Shown here: piece by piece, positions 40,152 to 51,062 of the stretch
How the letters are laid out: every line of letters starts with the position of its first letter
How positions within the stretch are numbered: the stretch's first letter is position 1
Position numbers and translations under genes: made by a program
Assembly (NCBI GenBank): GCA_946699065.1
Contig: CAMPDV010001290.1
Span: 62,001 to 126,000, forward strand
Direction of reading: 5' to 3'
Length of the DNA: 64,000 nucleotides
Source of the DNA: Loxodes magnus
Taxonomy: Eukaryota; Ciliophora; Karyorelictea; Loxodida; Loxodidae
The notes under the pieces: model-generated
Seen by the model: the letters and a program-made list of their open reading frames with translations, nothing else
Database searches by the model: none
Told to the model about the DNA's origin: nothing

Positions 40152-40491
40152 TCAACAGAGAACATTTTAATGAATTAATATTAAGTTCAGGGCACTAATT
40201 TTTAACTGCGGAATCTCTAAATTGCGATTCCTTGAAATTCTTGATGCTCTCTTCTGTACGTTCTCCTAGATTATTTTATATTTCATTTATCTTTCCATAT
40301 GATAAGTTTTTTTTCTCTTAATGTTTGAATTTAATACAAATTCTAACTAGATTTTGGAAAATTGGCCGTAATAGCCTGTTTTCTATAAGGCCCTATTTAA
40401 ATTATAATTACCTATGCTTCTTCCTTCTTTACCTCTTCATTTCCATTTTAATCACTTCAATTTTCTTAGATGCTTAATTACCCTCGTTCAT
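40152..40491 (-). pseudogene. 112-aa charged ORF, frameshifted copy (B')
   Basis: Homologous to 5957-6295 but one base longer, because AAAAACG there reads AAATTGCG here near 40219. The N-terminal ~80 codons are kept in frame from ATG 40491, after which the reading frame differs and would run on past the former stop. Either copy could be the original. Confidence 0.4.
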
Positions 40492-40984
40492 TTTCTGGTT
40501 TATTTTTTAAGAATATTTTGCAGATTTAGAAAACTATAAATAATTAATAAATAAATAAAAATGATTATAGAGCGCGTAGCACCTCATTGGCGCGCAGCTC
40601 TTTCAATATTAATATTTAATATTAAGAAATGTTCTCATGTTTCTTGTTAAAATTCTAGAGGACCGATGAGTCATGTCAGTTTCTCCAAATGGGGAATATT
40701 CTTATTAAAAATTATTCTAAAATCTTGAGTAAAATGTTTCAGTCTTCTTGAATAAGGTCCAAATAAGAGATAGTTATTAAGTCAGTAATTAGAAGGCCCG
40801 TTAGTCAAACTTTCATACTGCTAGAGAGAACCCTCGGGGTAAGTTAGGTACGTCTCAATGGAGCTTATCCACCCTTTCTCGTTGTAGCATCTAGTGCGAG
40901 ATTACTCGCAATGTAAGCTGCACCAGATTACCTACTAGTTTGGCTGACGCGGCTGGCATCCATTTTATATAATATAATAATTGT

Positions 40985-41295
40985 TGGTTTGCATTTGTAA
41001 TCATAGCTATAACAGTCAATTTAGATGCTAAAGAAACTTCCATTAACTTTTCTAGACTCATTAATATGTCTTACCTATTTAAACTGTCTTTCAAAATTAT
41101 TCGTTATATTTATTTAAATATTTAATCTCTTCCTTTAAGTTATGCACAGTTTTTATAAGTTTCTCTATAAGTATAATTTATTCAATTTCCGCATTTACAA
41201 ATTTTTCCCGCTTTTCATAAAATTGCTTTAGAAAATTTAGGAAGTTAGAAATAATTATCTTATTTTTATTTTTAGATTCCAAAGATAAATAAATT
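40985..41295 (-). pseudogene. 150-aa coiled-coil ORF, broken copy (B')
   Basis: Homologous to 6775-7100. A deletion of about 20 bp removed the start codon. The coiled-coil part stays in frame (LIEKLIKTVHNLKEE is intact), but the TGG codon of the B copy at NEQLW is TGA here, and a second TGA with a length change follows soon after. Confidence 0.5.
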
Positions 41296-42149
41296 AATAA
41301 CCTGTTACTCAATTACTTAGCTAGTTGAATTGCAGGCTGTTAGCCATTAAGTTTAATTTAGACTGAGTTCGATTTCCCACTTGAGAAAAATTACAACTTG
41401 TATACCAGTTCTTAAGAATATAATGGTCAATAATATTTCTATATCTATCTAGTTAATTTATGCAAAGAAAATTAATTTTTTTCTATAAAGTTAATCTTCT
41501 TTTATTAAGTTATTTAAAAATAATATACTATAACTAAAACTCTCATTCTTATATTAAATAAAATACTTGTATAAAATATTTAAATTATAAAGAAAATGGA
41601 ATTTACTAGATTTAAGATGAAAAAAATAAAACTATATGCTAAGCTTTTACTATAATTGCAAGATAATTAATCATATATTAATAGTTTTAAATAAAAATAG
41701 AAATTTAAAATTAATATTTTTAGTCTTAAAATATCCTTTTTCGCTTAAGGAAAAATTAATATTTTAATCACTGTGGTTAGTTAAAATAATCGTTAGTTTA
41801 ACTTAAAGAATATATATCGGATATTAAATTGAAAAGCTAGATTAAATTTTTTATTTATATCAATTAAAAAAAAATTAAAGTTCTAATATATTTTAAAAGC
41901 TAATTTCTTCTTTTATATTATATAACTTCTTAATGAGTAAAATAATTTAACATTTTATTTATAAAAAATAATAAAAATGATTTATTTATAAGAGTAGCTT
42001 TAATTATATTTTTTATTCTAATATAAATTAAAATATTAAATTATAAGGATTTATTTAATAATATCAAATGAAATTCTTGTACTAACTTAAATAAAAAATC
42101 TTAAGAGAGGAGAGTGTTATAAATAAAAATATCAATAATATCTATTTTT
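41296..42149. other. AT-rich interior of the inverted-repeat element in B', no gene seen
   Basis: A/T-dominated sequence shared with 7111-7979. No supported feature. Confidence 0.5.
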
Positions 42150-42227
42150 ATGTAATTTTTATGTAATTTTTATGTAATTTTTATGTAATTTTTATGTAAT
42201 TTTTATGTAATTTTTATGTAATTTTTA
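42150..42227. repeat. 11-bp microsatellite, seven copies
   Basis: The unit TGTAATTTTTA repeats seven times without interruption. The same site in B (near 7980) has a single copy, so the expansion occurred after the B duplication. Confidence 0.9.
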
Positions 42228-42796
42228 TTAATTTATAAATAATTAAAATTTATTTTATAGAGAGAAATAAATAAAATTTTCCTTTTATTATAAATTAAAA
42301 AATTTATTTATATTTTAAAATAAATAAATACTATATTAAAAACCAGTTAAACAAATAAAATTTTAAATTTTTAGACAATATTTATTTCTTTTAAAGTTAA
42401 TGTAAAAAATAAAATATCATTTTAGTTGATCAATTTTTAGATCTGTATAATTTAATTGATAAAGATTTTTTTAAAATAATTTATTATATAAATAAAAAAT
42501 GAAAGTCGGTTACAGTTGGGAGAAATTTTAGATACTACTGTAGTGATAATGCATTAGAAGTAATTTCACACTGGGTTCCAACAGGATAAGGATAGGTAAG
42601 CTCGGAAGAGACATGTCTAACTTATCTGTGGTTCTTGATAGCGGTAAGAAGGCTTAGATGATGGACCACTTAATTTATTCAAATTTTATCTATTTCTTAG
42701 AATTTATTTTAGAAGACTGTTTATATTAAAAAAAAATTCGAAAATAAATTAGAATAAGAAGATTCCCCATTTTGAGATGCTTATGAAACTCACTTG

Positions 42797-43433
42797 TTGG
42801 TTATATTATGACAATATAGAAAATAAGAACACTAAAATTAGCATTAATAATAAATTAGTAACATTTTATCTAAAGGTGTCATCACATTAATTAATTGATA
42901 AATGTATGTTATTTTTTATTTTTTATTTCTATAATAAATATCTGTAAAAACCGAGTTTACAGTTTAAAAACTATTTAAGTATTTAAATTTCGAAAATTAA
43001 AAAAAAAAAATATATAAGGAATAGATTAAAAATATATATTATTCATTTCAAAATTAAATAATCTATTTACTATGACCAATTTATTTTAATTTTAGTAATT
43101 AAGCTTTTATATAATGCTCTCAATAAATTATATAATTATATTTATTGTTTAATTAAAAAATGTGAAGATATGCCATTTTATGAAAATTTTCAGATAAGAT
43201 ATATAATTATTTTAGAAGGGATAAAAAATCATTCAGAATTAAATAAGTTTTGTTTTTAGATAATGTAGTGAAATTTATTGTAATCGTTATCTAATGAATT
43301 TATATTATTATAGTTTTTAAAAATATGCTACATAAAATTGCATAATCTATTATTGAGGTTGATACCTTTATTTGTTTACCACATAACAGTTTATTTTAAA
43401 AAATAGTAGTAACTTCAAAATTGCTTGGATCTT
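42797..43433. other. AT-rich spacer in B', no gene seen
   Basis: Counterpart of 8561-9197 with minor substitutions. No supported feature. Confidence 0.5.
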
Positions 43434-43812
43434 AATACCTTAATAAAATACATTTCTTTTACTTTAAATTACTTTCCGACTTTAATATACATTACTCTCC
43501 AACGGTAAACCCTTTCCTAGTCTAAGCCAGTATAACTGGTTGCGAGGAAGACACCTATTCCGGATGTCGACCTCGTTGAAATAAACTTAATTTATTTTCA
43601 CTTTTTCAATACCTTAATAAAATACATTTCTTTTACTTTAAATTACTTTCCGACTTTAATATACATTACTCTCCAACGGTAAACCCTTTCCTAGTCTAAG
43701 CCAGTATAACTGGTTGCGAGGAAGACACCTATTCCGGATGTCGACCTCGTTGAAATAAACTTAATTTATTTTCACTTTTTCAATACCTTAATAAAATACA
43801 TTTCTTTTACTT
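43434..43812 (-). repeat. 174-bp satellite, two units plus a partial, inverted relative to the right-hand array
   Basis: Units start (AATACCTTAATAAAATAC) at 43434, 43608 and 43782, spaced 174 bp; the third stops at about 43812. They are the reverse complement of the array at 60576-64000, with several substitutions confined to the A/T-rich part and no length change. The GC-richer core with two hairpins is identical by eye. Confidence 0.95.
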
Positions 43813-44508
43813 GATTTAGTAACTTTGAACACTGAGTTGTGGCTAAAATTAAAGCAATGAAATAATTTATTTAGAAAATCTAAGCATAAAATATAAGCAT
43901 ATTAGTTTAATTTTCTTTTTTATTATCTTAAGATAAATAAATTTTTATCTTTCGCGATTTTCTAAAAACTTAAAAGCATTAATTAAATAAAGCCTTGGAA
44001 ATAATAAAATAGTGATAGACTAGTTTTTTAAAAACATTATAATTACTAAAATTTAGAATCTAAAAGTATTTAAATAAATTAAATACTTAGAAATAGCATA
44101 AGGAAAGAATGAAAAATGAAAGCTTTTGTATAACTAATATATTTTATATAAATAAATAAGAAAATTGAAAATAGATTAATATTTTACCTACATCAAATTT
44201 AATTTCAGGAAATAAACAAATAATTTAAGAAATAAATTTGCAATATATAACAATGATGAAGAAATAAGTTAAAATATTAGAGTTTAAAAATTAATATGAG
44301 GATAAAGATATGAAATAAGCATTTAGTTATTTTTAAAATAAATAAATGCTTTAATAATTTTAGTAAGTATAGGTTTTATATTTTCAATTAGTAATTATTT
44401 TTTAATTTTGCAAGTGAATTTTCAAGTTAAGAGATGTAAAATTTAATAATTGTAAATATAGCTTAAATATAATATCTGTTTAAAAGGTAATGTAATATGA
44501 ATGTATAA
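43813..44508. other. AT-rich sequence between satellite and tRNA, no gene seen
   Basis: Nearly pure A/T with no convincing open frame or RNA. It marks the start of a 16.8-kb interval bounded by oppositely oriented satellites. Confidence 0.5.
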
Positions 44509-44588
44509 GACAGCGTGGCCGAGTGGTCTAAGGCGCTAGCTTCAGGTGCTAGTCTTCCGGGGCGTGGGTTCAAATCCCACCGCTGTCA
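44509..44588 (+). tRNA. tRNA-Leu (anticodon CAG)
   Basis: An 80-nt cloverleaf with a perfect 7-bp acceptor stem (GACAGCG/CGCTGTC) plus discriminator A. The D arm holds the A-box TGGCCGAGTGG. The anticodon stem CTAGC/GCTAG encloses the loop TTCAGGT, giving anticodon CAG for the codon CTG. There is a long variable arm as expected for Leu, and a T arm with B-box GGTTCAAATCC. No intron and no encoded CCA, as usual for a nuclear gene. It is followed by CTTTTATTATTTT, a pol III terminator. It is a strong GC island in its neighbourhood and looks intact. A decayed relative lies at 54513-54573. Confidence 0.97.
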
Positions 44589-44589
44589 C

Positions 44590-44602
44590 TTTTATTATTT
44601 TA
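44590..44602 (+). terminator. Pol III terminator of tRNA-Leu
   Basis: T-run TTTT directly after the tRNA 3' end, followed by a second T4, matching the usual RNA polymerase III stop signal. Confidence 0.7.
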
Positions 44603-46393
44603 ATATATTATAATTAAAAGTAAAAATTTAAAAGAAAATAAGTTATAAAATAACTTATTTAAAATAATTAGAGTCAAAATAATAATCTTATAATAGTTAA
44701 AAAAGATATACCAGCAAATCAAAATTGCTTAGTAATAAAGACAAGAGAGACTTTTATTTGGAATTTATTCATTCATAATATTTATAAAATGTAATTAAAT
44801 AAGAAAACTATTTAGATTTTTTAATTTATGATAAAATTTAAAAATAAATTTAATTATTTAAATAGTTATCAACACACAATTAAAATTTAATTAAATAATA
44901 ACTTTAAGAACTTTAAAATTAAAAAATGTTATTATTAAATCATTTTTTAGCTCCTCAAATGCTTATAAATTCCAAATTAAAATCGAACACAACTCTTTAA
45001 ATTCTATATATTTAAAATGTATTTAATTCTTTTATTTAGTTTATAAGTTCTCATAATATTAAAAGTTATGATATTAAGTATTTTTTATTAAATATAAAAA
45101 ATTATAATAACAAAGTAATTAATCTAAATATATATAACTAAAAATATAAAAATTATAATTTTTACAAATAGTTGTATGCGGAAAATAAAGTTTAAGATAA
45201 TAAATTAAACTAGGAACAATTCTAGAAATTTGAAAGGTTAAATTATTCAAATAAATATTTCTTAAATTTGAAAATTTTATCCTAAAAGAGATAAAATTAA
45301 AAATATTAAAAAAGTAAAGAATTTTTAAAGAATTTAAAATTAAAAAATATTAAATAATATAATTTATTACTGATTTGGATCGAAATTGATTTATAATTAT
45401 TTTATTTTATTTCAAGTAGAGATAAACATTTTATTGATAAAAATAAAATAAGCATATTCATATTATATAAAACGAATATTATATTTAAATATATTATAAT
45501 AAAAAATCTATAGATATAATAAGTGCTATTGTTGAATATTTATTAAAGTGCAATTTTAAAAATACATTTTACATAAAAAATATATGAAAAGAAAAATAAT
45601 TTTTGAGATTATAGTTTACTTTACAATAAATTAAATTAAATGTAAAAAATTAAATACTTAAATTTTACGCTCAAAAATTTAAGTTTCCATTTTTTTAAAT
45701 AACTAAAAAAATATTTCATAAGCACTCAAAAAATTTTATCAAGAAACAATTAAAGAAAAAATATTTTCAATAAATATTTTAAGAAAAAAGATTGTTAATA
45801 AATATTTTATTAATTAACAGTATTAATTTTATTTTAGTAAAAAGAAATAAAAAATAACTAAATTTTCTAATAAATATTTATTTAAAGCATATTCATTTGA
45901 TAAATAGAAATATTTTAACTTAATATAAAATAAATTATATTTAATTTATTTTAAAAATAAATTTATAATATTAATTTTTTATTTTATATTATTAAATCAT
46001 TTAAGTCTATATTATTTCTAGTAAATCCACTAATAAAAATTTATATTTAGTTATAAAATTTAAAATAATAAAAAATTAAATTTTAAAGATCCTTAGAAAA
46101 AGTTTTCATTACAAAAAGCAAAAATATCTTTTATTTTTAATTATTTTTAATTATAAATTCTTAAAATGTTAAATTTAAAAAACTATTTTTTTATTCATAC
46201 TAAATCCTTAACATAGCCATGATATTCCTTAAATTATTTCTATTATAAAATGAAAAGAATATACTTAATAAGCATTTCATTAAATCAAATTTAACTTTTT
46301 TAATTAAAAATATTTTATTATTTATATATATTTTGTTTGTTCTCTTAATTATTTAATTAACATTAACTATAAAATTAATATAGAAGCAAATTT
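44603..46393. other. AT-rich stretch, no gene seen
   Basis: About 1.8 kb of extreme A/T content with many TAA/TAG/TGA in all frames. Nothing supported. Confidence 0.5.
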
Positions 46394-46790
46394 TAAATGT
46401 TCATTCTTTAGTTTGATGCATTTACAATTGGATGATCAACAAAATTGATTATTTAGACAAAAAATTATAATAACTAATTTTATATTAAAAGTATCCTATA
46501 TCTAGACAAATTTATTTTATGGAGTAATTAAAAATATTATCTAAATATATTCTTCCAATCAACTCTATCGTAGAATGTTGCAAAATATTAAATCAAAAGC
46601 TAAAAAAGGGAATTCTAGATTTATTAATTTAATTATATAAAATTTCAGAATAAATAAATTAAAAAATGAAAAAGAAAACGAAGTTGAGATAAACCAATTT
46701 AGTCTCATATCTATTGAAAACTTTATATTCATTAATTAATTATCCGATTTACTTTAATAATAGCAAAATAAAATGAACGGGTATTAGAGC
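46394..46790 (-). pseudogene. Decayed paralogue of the 49572-51062 membrane protein (C-terminal half)
   Basis: Conceptual minus-strand reading aligns with the intact gene. IGQLINEYKVFNRYET here matches IGQLIIKSKYFRRYDK there, followed by a matching hydrophobic stretch ending FIYSEILYNQINKS against FIYIGTLHSIINKS. After a frameshift, FVDHPIVNASN (near 46440-46405) matches LVDCKGQPIANIS. A TGA at about 46600 lies opposite the Trp of NFWFTV in the intact gene. The N-terminal half could not be traced with confidence. Same offset and strand logic as the other remnant at 53090-53660. Confidence 0.55.
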
Positions 46791-48300
46791 TGAATTTTTA
46801 GTTTTTAGAGAGAATAATAGGTAAAATATTAAAAAAATGTATAAAAGTAAATAAGAATTAATAGTGTAACAGTAGCAGTTCATTTGAAATACATCCATAA
46901 CTTAAGGATAAAAAAAAATTTTAATTAAAAGAAAGTTTCAACCATAAAATACTTTGATATATTAATGTAAAAAGCTATAAGTTTATCTAAATGATTCAAC
47001 TGGAGATAAAATCAAAATATAAAATAAATATCTTTTAACTTTATTTTTCTAACAAAAGCAAAAAGTAAAAATATCGTAAAAAATAATCGAAACCAAGCTA
47101 GAGAAAATAAAAAATATAATGATCTTAATCTTTGATTCTTAGATTGTAATGAAAAATTATTATAGTAAAGAGCTATAAAATTCTTAACCTTAATTTAAAA
47201 TATAGAACTATATCTCCTTTTGTAGCTTTATTAAATTGAAGATATTTAAAAAAATGAGTTTTAGCTTCTAATTTAAATAAAATGATATAAAACAAAATAT
47301 TAATGAAAATTTAATCTTTAGATACAATTTAAATTTATCTTAAAAATTAAAGTCTTAAACTTTAATGTTCTATTATGGTATTGCTATTTAAATTAAAATT
47401 AACATAAAATTATTTTAATTAAATGACTTGACATATACAAATTAATTTCTCTATCATAATTTTGAATCTAAGACTTGAAAATAAATGATTAAATAAAAAA
47501 GCAAAAAGATAAAATATAAAACAGTTTATAAACAAATTTATTATTAAATTTAATAATAAATTTAAATAAGTAAATTTATATAATAAAATCATTTATTACC
47601 AAATATTATTATGTAATTTAACTTAATATTTTTCAAATACTTAATGTATTATTTTAGTAATTTAGTTATTTTTATTATAAATATAGATATAAAAGCTTTA
47701 AATGAGAAAAATAAGTTTAAATGTATTTTTTAATTAATTCTTTATATTTTAAAATTATTAAATTTTAATTTTCTTCTTATTGTTTAATATTATAAAAACA
47801 GAAAATTTAAAAAATATTCGAAAATCATAGAATTTTCCATTTTTTAATATTTTTAATTTAAAAGCAAAATTAGCAAGAAATAATTAAAAAAAGATATTAA
47901 AGGTTCTTTAAAATAGGTATGCAAAAAATAAATTTAAATAATATCATAAGAGTAAAATTATAATTTTATAAATAATAATTTAAGTTAATTATGAATTATT
48001 TTCTTTTATTTTAATGTAAAATAGAATCTGAAAAATAAAAGAGTTTAATAATATAAATAAGAGCAAAAACGTTATTGCATATAACATTTTTATCTTTTTA
48101 ATGTGTATAGACTTGATAGGCACATTTTATTATTAAAAAAGAAAAAGTAATAAATTTATTAAAGGTAGATACAAATAAAATTATTTTAAACTTAAGAAAA
48201 TTTAAATTTTAAGAATAAAATGTATATATCTGTAAATAAATTTTTTTAATTAAGAAAATAATAATTTAAAACATTAAACTTAAAAAAATTTAAGATTTTA
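46791..48300. other. AT-rich stretch, possibly eroded upstream part of the paralogue, no gene supported
   Basis: The first ~400 bp may hold the eroded N-terminal half of the minus-strand paralogue, since short hydrophobic frames recur, but I cannot align them. The rest is plain A/T-rich sequence. Confidence 0.35.
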
Positions 48301-48576
48301 TAAAATAATTATAAAAAATTGTACAAAGATGAAAAATATAAGAAACCAATTGATGGAATACAAAGTGAAAGATATTTCCAGAAAATTATAAAATTTAATA
48401 TTGTGATGTCATTTTATTATAAAAATTCTCATATAAGAATACTTATTTTATGGTTCTGGAAACTCTTGTATTTCTTGTTTTTATATTTCCATTTTAGTAA
48501 ACTTACATTTAAAAAAGTTTTCATTCAAATATTATATTTTTAGATATTATTTTTTAATCTAAAGAATTAAAACTTA
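48301..48576 (+). CDS. Possible hypothetical ORF with hydrophobic segment
   Basis: A frame open on + from about 48319 encodes charged residues (DEKYKKPIDGIQSERYFQK) followed by a strongly hydrophobic, aromatic segment around residues 45-62 (ILILWFWKLLYFLFLYF) that could span a membrane. In ciliate code it passes a TAG at 48541 and reaches TGA about 48583. There is no good ATG at the start, so it may be an exon, a pseudogene piece or chance. It does not resemble the membrane protein 1.3 kb downstream. Confidence 0.25.
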
Positions 48577-48584
48577 ATGGTTTG

Positions 48585-49571
48585 ATGAAGACTAAAAGAT
48601 CAATAATATTAAGTTAATAAAATTTATTTATTTATGAATATCTATGCTAAAAAATATAAACTTAAATTTTTTAAATTTATTTAAATTTAACTAAATGTTT
48701 AGTAACTATATAAAGAGATAAGTTAAATTAAAAAAAACATAATTATCTCATTTTCTATTTAATTTTTACTAAAATTATCAAATAACTTAAAAAAGCATCA
48801 ATTTTTAAAGTTTGCTATCTTTTTAATAAAAATTAAATTTTATTATGCATTTTTTAATTTTTCTTTTATCAAACTTTTTTAATTTTAACTAAGATAATTG
48901 ATATGCTTGTTATTTTTATTTTTACAAAATCTAAAGATAAATTTTTGGCTAAATTCCATTCTTAAACTATCTTTATTTAAAAATTCTATTTTATACATTT
49001 TAAAATATCTAATATTACTTATCTTTTATCTGGAAAGTGTTTGGATCGCAAATTTAAGTTTCATTTAGAATATACGAACTAAAAAAATATGGATATTCAT
49101 CTATCAATAGTAGTTCATTTTTCTTCCTAGATACGAAATTCCTTTTTTAGTAACTATAATAATTTTTATTCATTAATTTAGCAAAGTTTTGGTTATAACT
49201 CTGTCATATAATTAGCGAATTTTTAAAAAATTAGATTTTTTAATTTGGAATTATTTTATTATTATTAATTTTAAGTTATTTTAGATTTATATTTTTCTTA
49301 ATTTTTTTTGACTTTTATTAAAAAAAATTTTATATCAATTTATATTTCTATTTTACATTTCTAAAGATGACATCCAATTATAAATCAAATAATTTATTAT
49401 TTTTCTTATTTTGCAAACCTTAAAAATCGCTTTAGCTATCTTTAGAAGTTTAAAATAGAAGATATCAGAAATGAGAATTTACCCAATTTAATTTATGTTT
49501 TTTTACACTTGAATTTGATTTAATTTGTTCAAATATTAATTTACTCTAACAAATTAATTAATTTTCTTAAA
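48585..49571. other. AT-rich region upstream of the membrane protein gene
   Basis: About 1 kb of A/T-rich sequence that presumably holds the promoter and 5' region of the gene starting at 49572. No motif is distinctive enough to call. Confidence 0.4.
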
Positions 49572-51062
49572 ATGGAATTATCTTCTTTCAATCATAAAAA
49601 CAAAAGTGAAAATATCAACTCTGGATCTTATCTCAAGGTTTAAAACTCAGAGACTGGATTTGAAAATATTTTAATTCAAAACTAAGAAAAAGAATAGTAT
49701 CCTTAGTAATAAAATGAGGATTAATAAATTGAAAATGAAATTGTAGTTAATCCCTTGGATAGTGAATTTCCTATTGTGGATTTATTGGTTGACGCTGATA
49801 TCAAAGATGAAAATCGAATTTTTGATTTCTTATTTAGTTATTTTCTCTTCTTTACCCTCACTTCTTTAAAATTCTACTTATAAGAAAATTTCAATCTTTA
49901 CACCTTTTGTGATATTCAATAATGAGATGATTTCGACTAGAAAATATAAAATGGAGAGATTCATACTTTAAATAAGGTGATATGTTCTGAAGAATGCTCG
50001 AAGAAAATTAATATTACTATGACTAAAATATTAGAAAGCGATTATTATTTAATCTACTGCGTGAATATTTATTATTCTTTGATCTTAATACTAAAAAATA
50101 AGCTTAGAGGTGCATTACTATATATAATTACATGTATGCCTCTTATAACACATATAATAGGAAACATAATATTTTTTAATGAAAAATCAATGGTTTTTGT
50201 GATAGGAAATTATCTCGTAGCTATTTCATTCTTGCTTATAATAAAATAATCCCGAATTTATTTTAAAATTTTTCTTGGTGCAATGTTCATACTAAGTTAT
50301 TTTACATGTGTAAATTTATTTTTCTAAAAGGTTTTTCCCTATTTAAAAGAAAGAAACCCAGCAGTAACTTTACAATTAGTTCCCTTATTTATATTCTTTA
50401 TAAAGATAATTGGTTAATTAATAATTAAAAGCAAATATTTTAGAAGATATGATAAAGGTATTTTTGCTGTTTTTTTACTTTTTTTCACTACTTTTGATTT
50501 TATTTATATAGGAACACTACATTCTATAATAAATAAATCAGGAATTTCTTCTTAAAATTTCTGGTTTACTGTTGCTTTAAATTTAGTGATGGAACTACAA
50601 AGTAAAATTTTCTTTTTCAAAAGAATGCTTTTTAAGCTAAAAAGAAAGTGTTTCGCTAAGAAAAAATCCTAAACTTTTAATATTAGCCCTACACTCTTAA
50701 TATACTAAGGGATAAAAACAGAAATGGAGCTATATAGTGTTTTAATATACTTTATATTGATTTCGACAAAATATTACAACTTCTGTATGACTACTTTAGT
50801 CGATTGTAAAGGACAGCCTATTGCAAATATATCGAAAATAACGAATGAACATTTTTTATTGGTAGTTATATTACTATTTTAGAATTTATTTATAAATCTC
50901 ATTAAGAGATTTAATAAGAAATTTCTTAAAAACAACCTATTCTAAATTATACAAGTTAGATTCTAAACATAAAAAGAAAGAATTTATTATATTCTCATGT
51001 TTATAGGAATAACGCTAAATTTTGGATTACCAGGGCTTTATTCAATGATGAGGAGAGAATGA
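49572..51062 (+). CDS. Multi-pass membrane protein, near intact, one in-frame TGA
   Basis: In ciliate code a single frame of 496 codons runs from ATG 49572 to TGA 51060-51062. It is interrupted only by a TGA at 49923-49925 (codon 118, context DIQQ-TGA-DDFD). The first ~80 residues are hydrophilic and Gln/Asn-rich with many TAA/TAG codons. After that come about nine or ten hydrophobic segments, among them IFDFLFSYFLFFTLTSL, LLYIITCMPLITHIIGNIIF, FVIGNYLVAISFLLII, FLGAMFILSYFTCVNLFF, LVPLFIFFIKIIGQLII, FLLVVILLFQNLFINLI and YILMFIGITLNFGLPGLY. It is an integral membrane protein of unknown function; I do not recognise a transporter signature. Two decayed minus-strand paralogues and an inverted 5' fragment lie nearby, so it belongs to a locally multiplying family. 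The TGA may be a recent nonsense change from TGG or a read-through codon. Confidence 0.7.

Larger units (their letters stand above)
40672..42796. mobile_element. Element with ~300-bp terminal inverted repeats (B' copy)
   Basis: Counterpart of 6477-8560, with left repeat at about 40672-40970 and right repeat at about 42490-42796. The outer block here has AATGGGGAATATTCTTA on the left against TAAGAAGATTCCCCATT on the right, one mismatch more than in B. Inside, TAAGCTCGGAAGAGACATG (near 42600) matches the reverse complement of the left arm around 40840-40880. It was carried along with B rather than inserted independently, since both copies sit at the same position. Confidence 0.65.
36188..43433. 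repeat. Segmental duplication B', copy 2
   Basis: Direct repeat of 1998-9197, offset about 34.19 kb. It keeps gene order and strand. Differences are concentrated outside the 740-codon frame: short indels, a deleted start codon for the 150-aa ORF, a frameshift in the 112-aa ORF, and an expanded 11-bp microsatellite. It continues without a break into satellite units at 43434. Confidence 0.95.
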
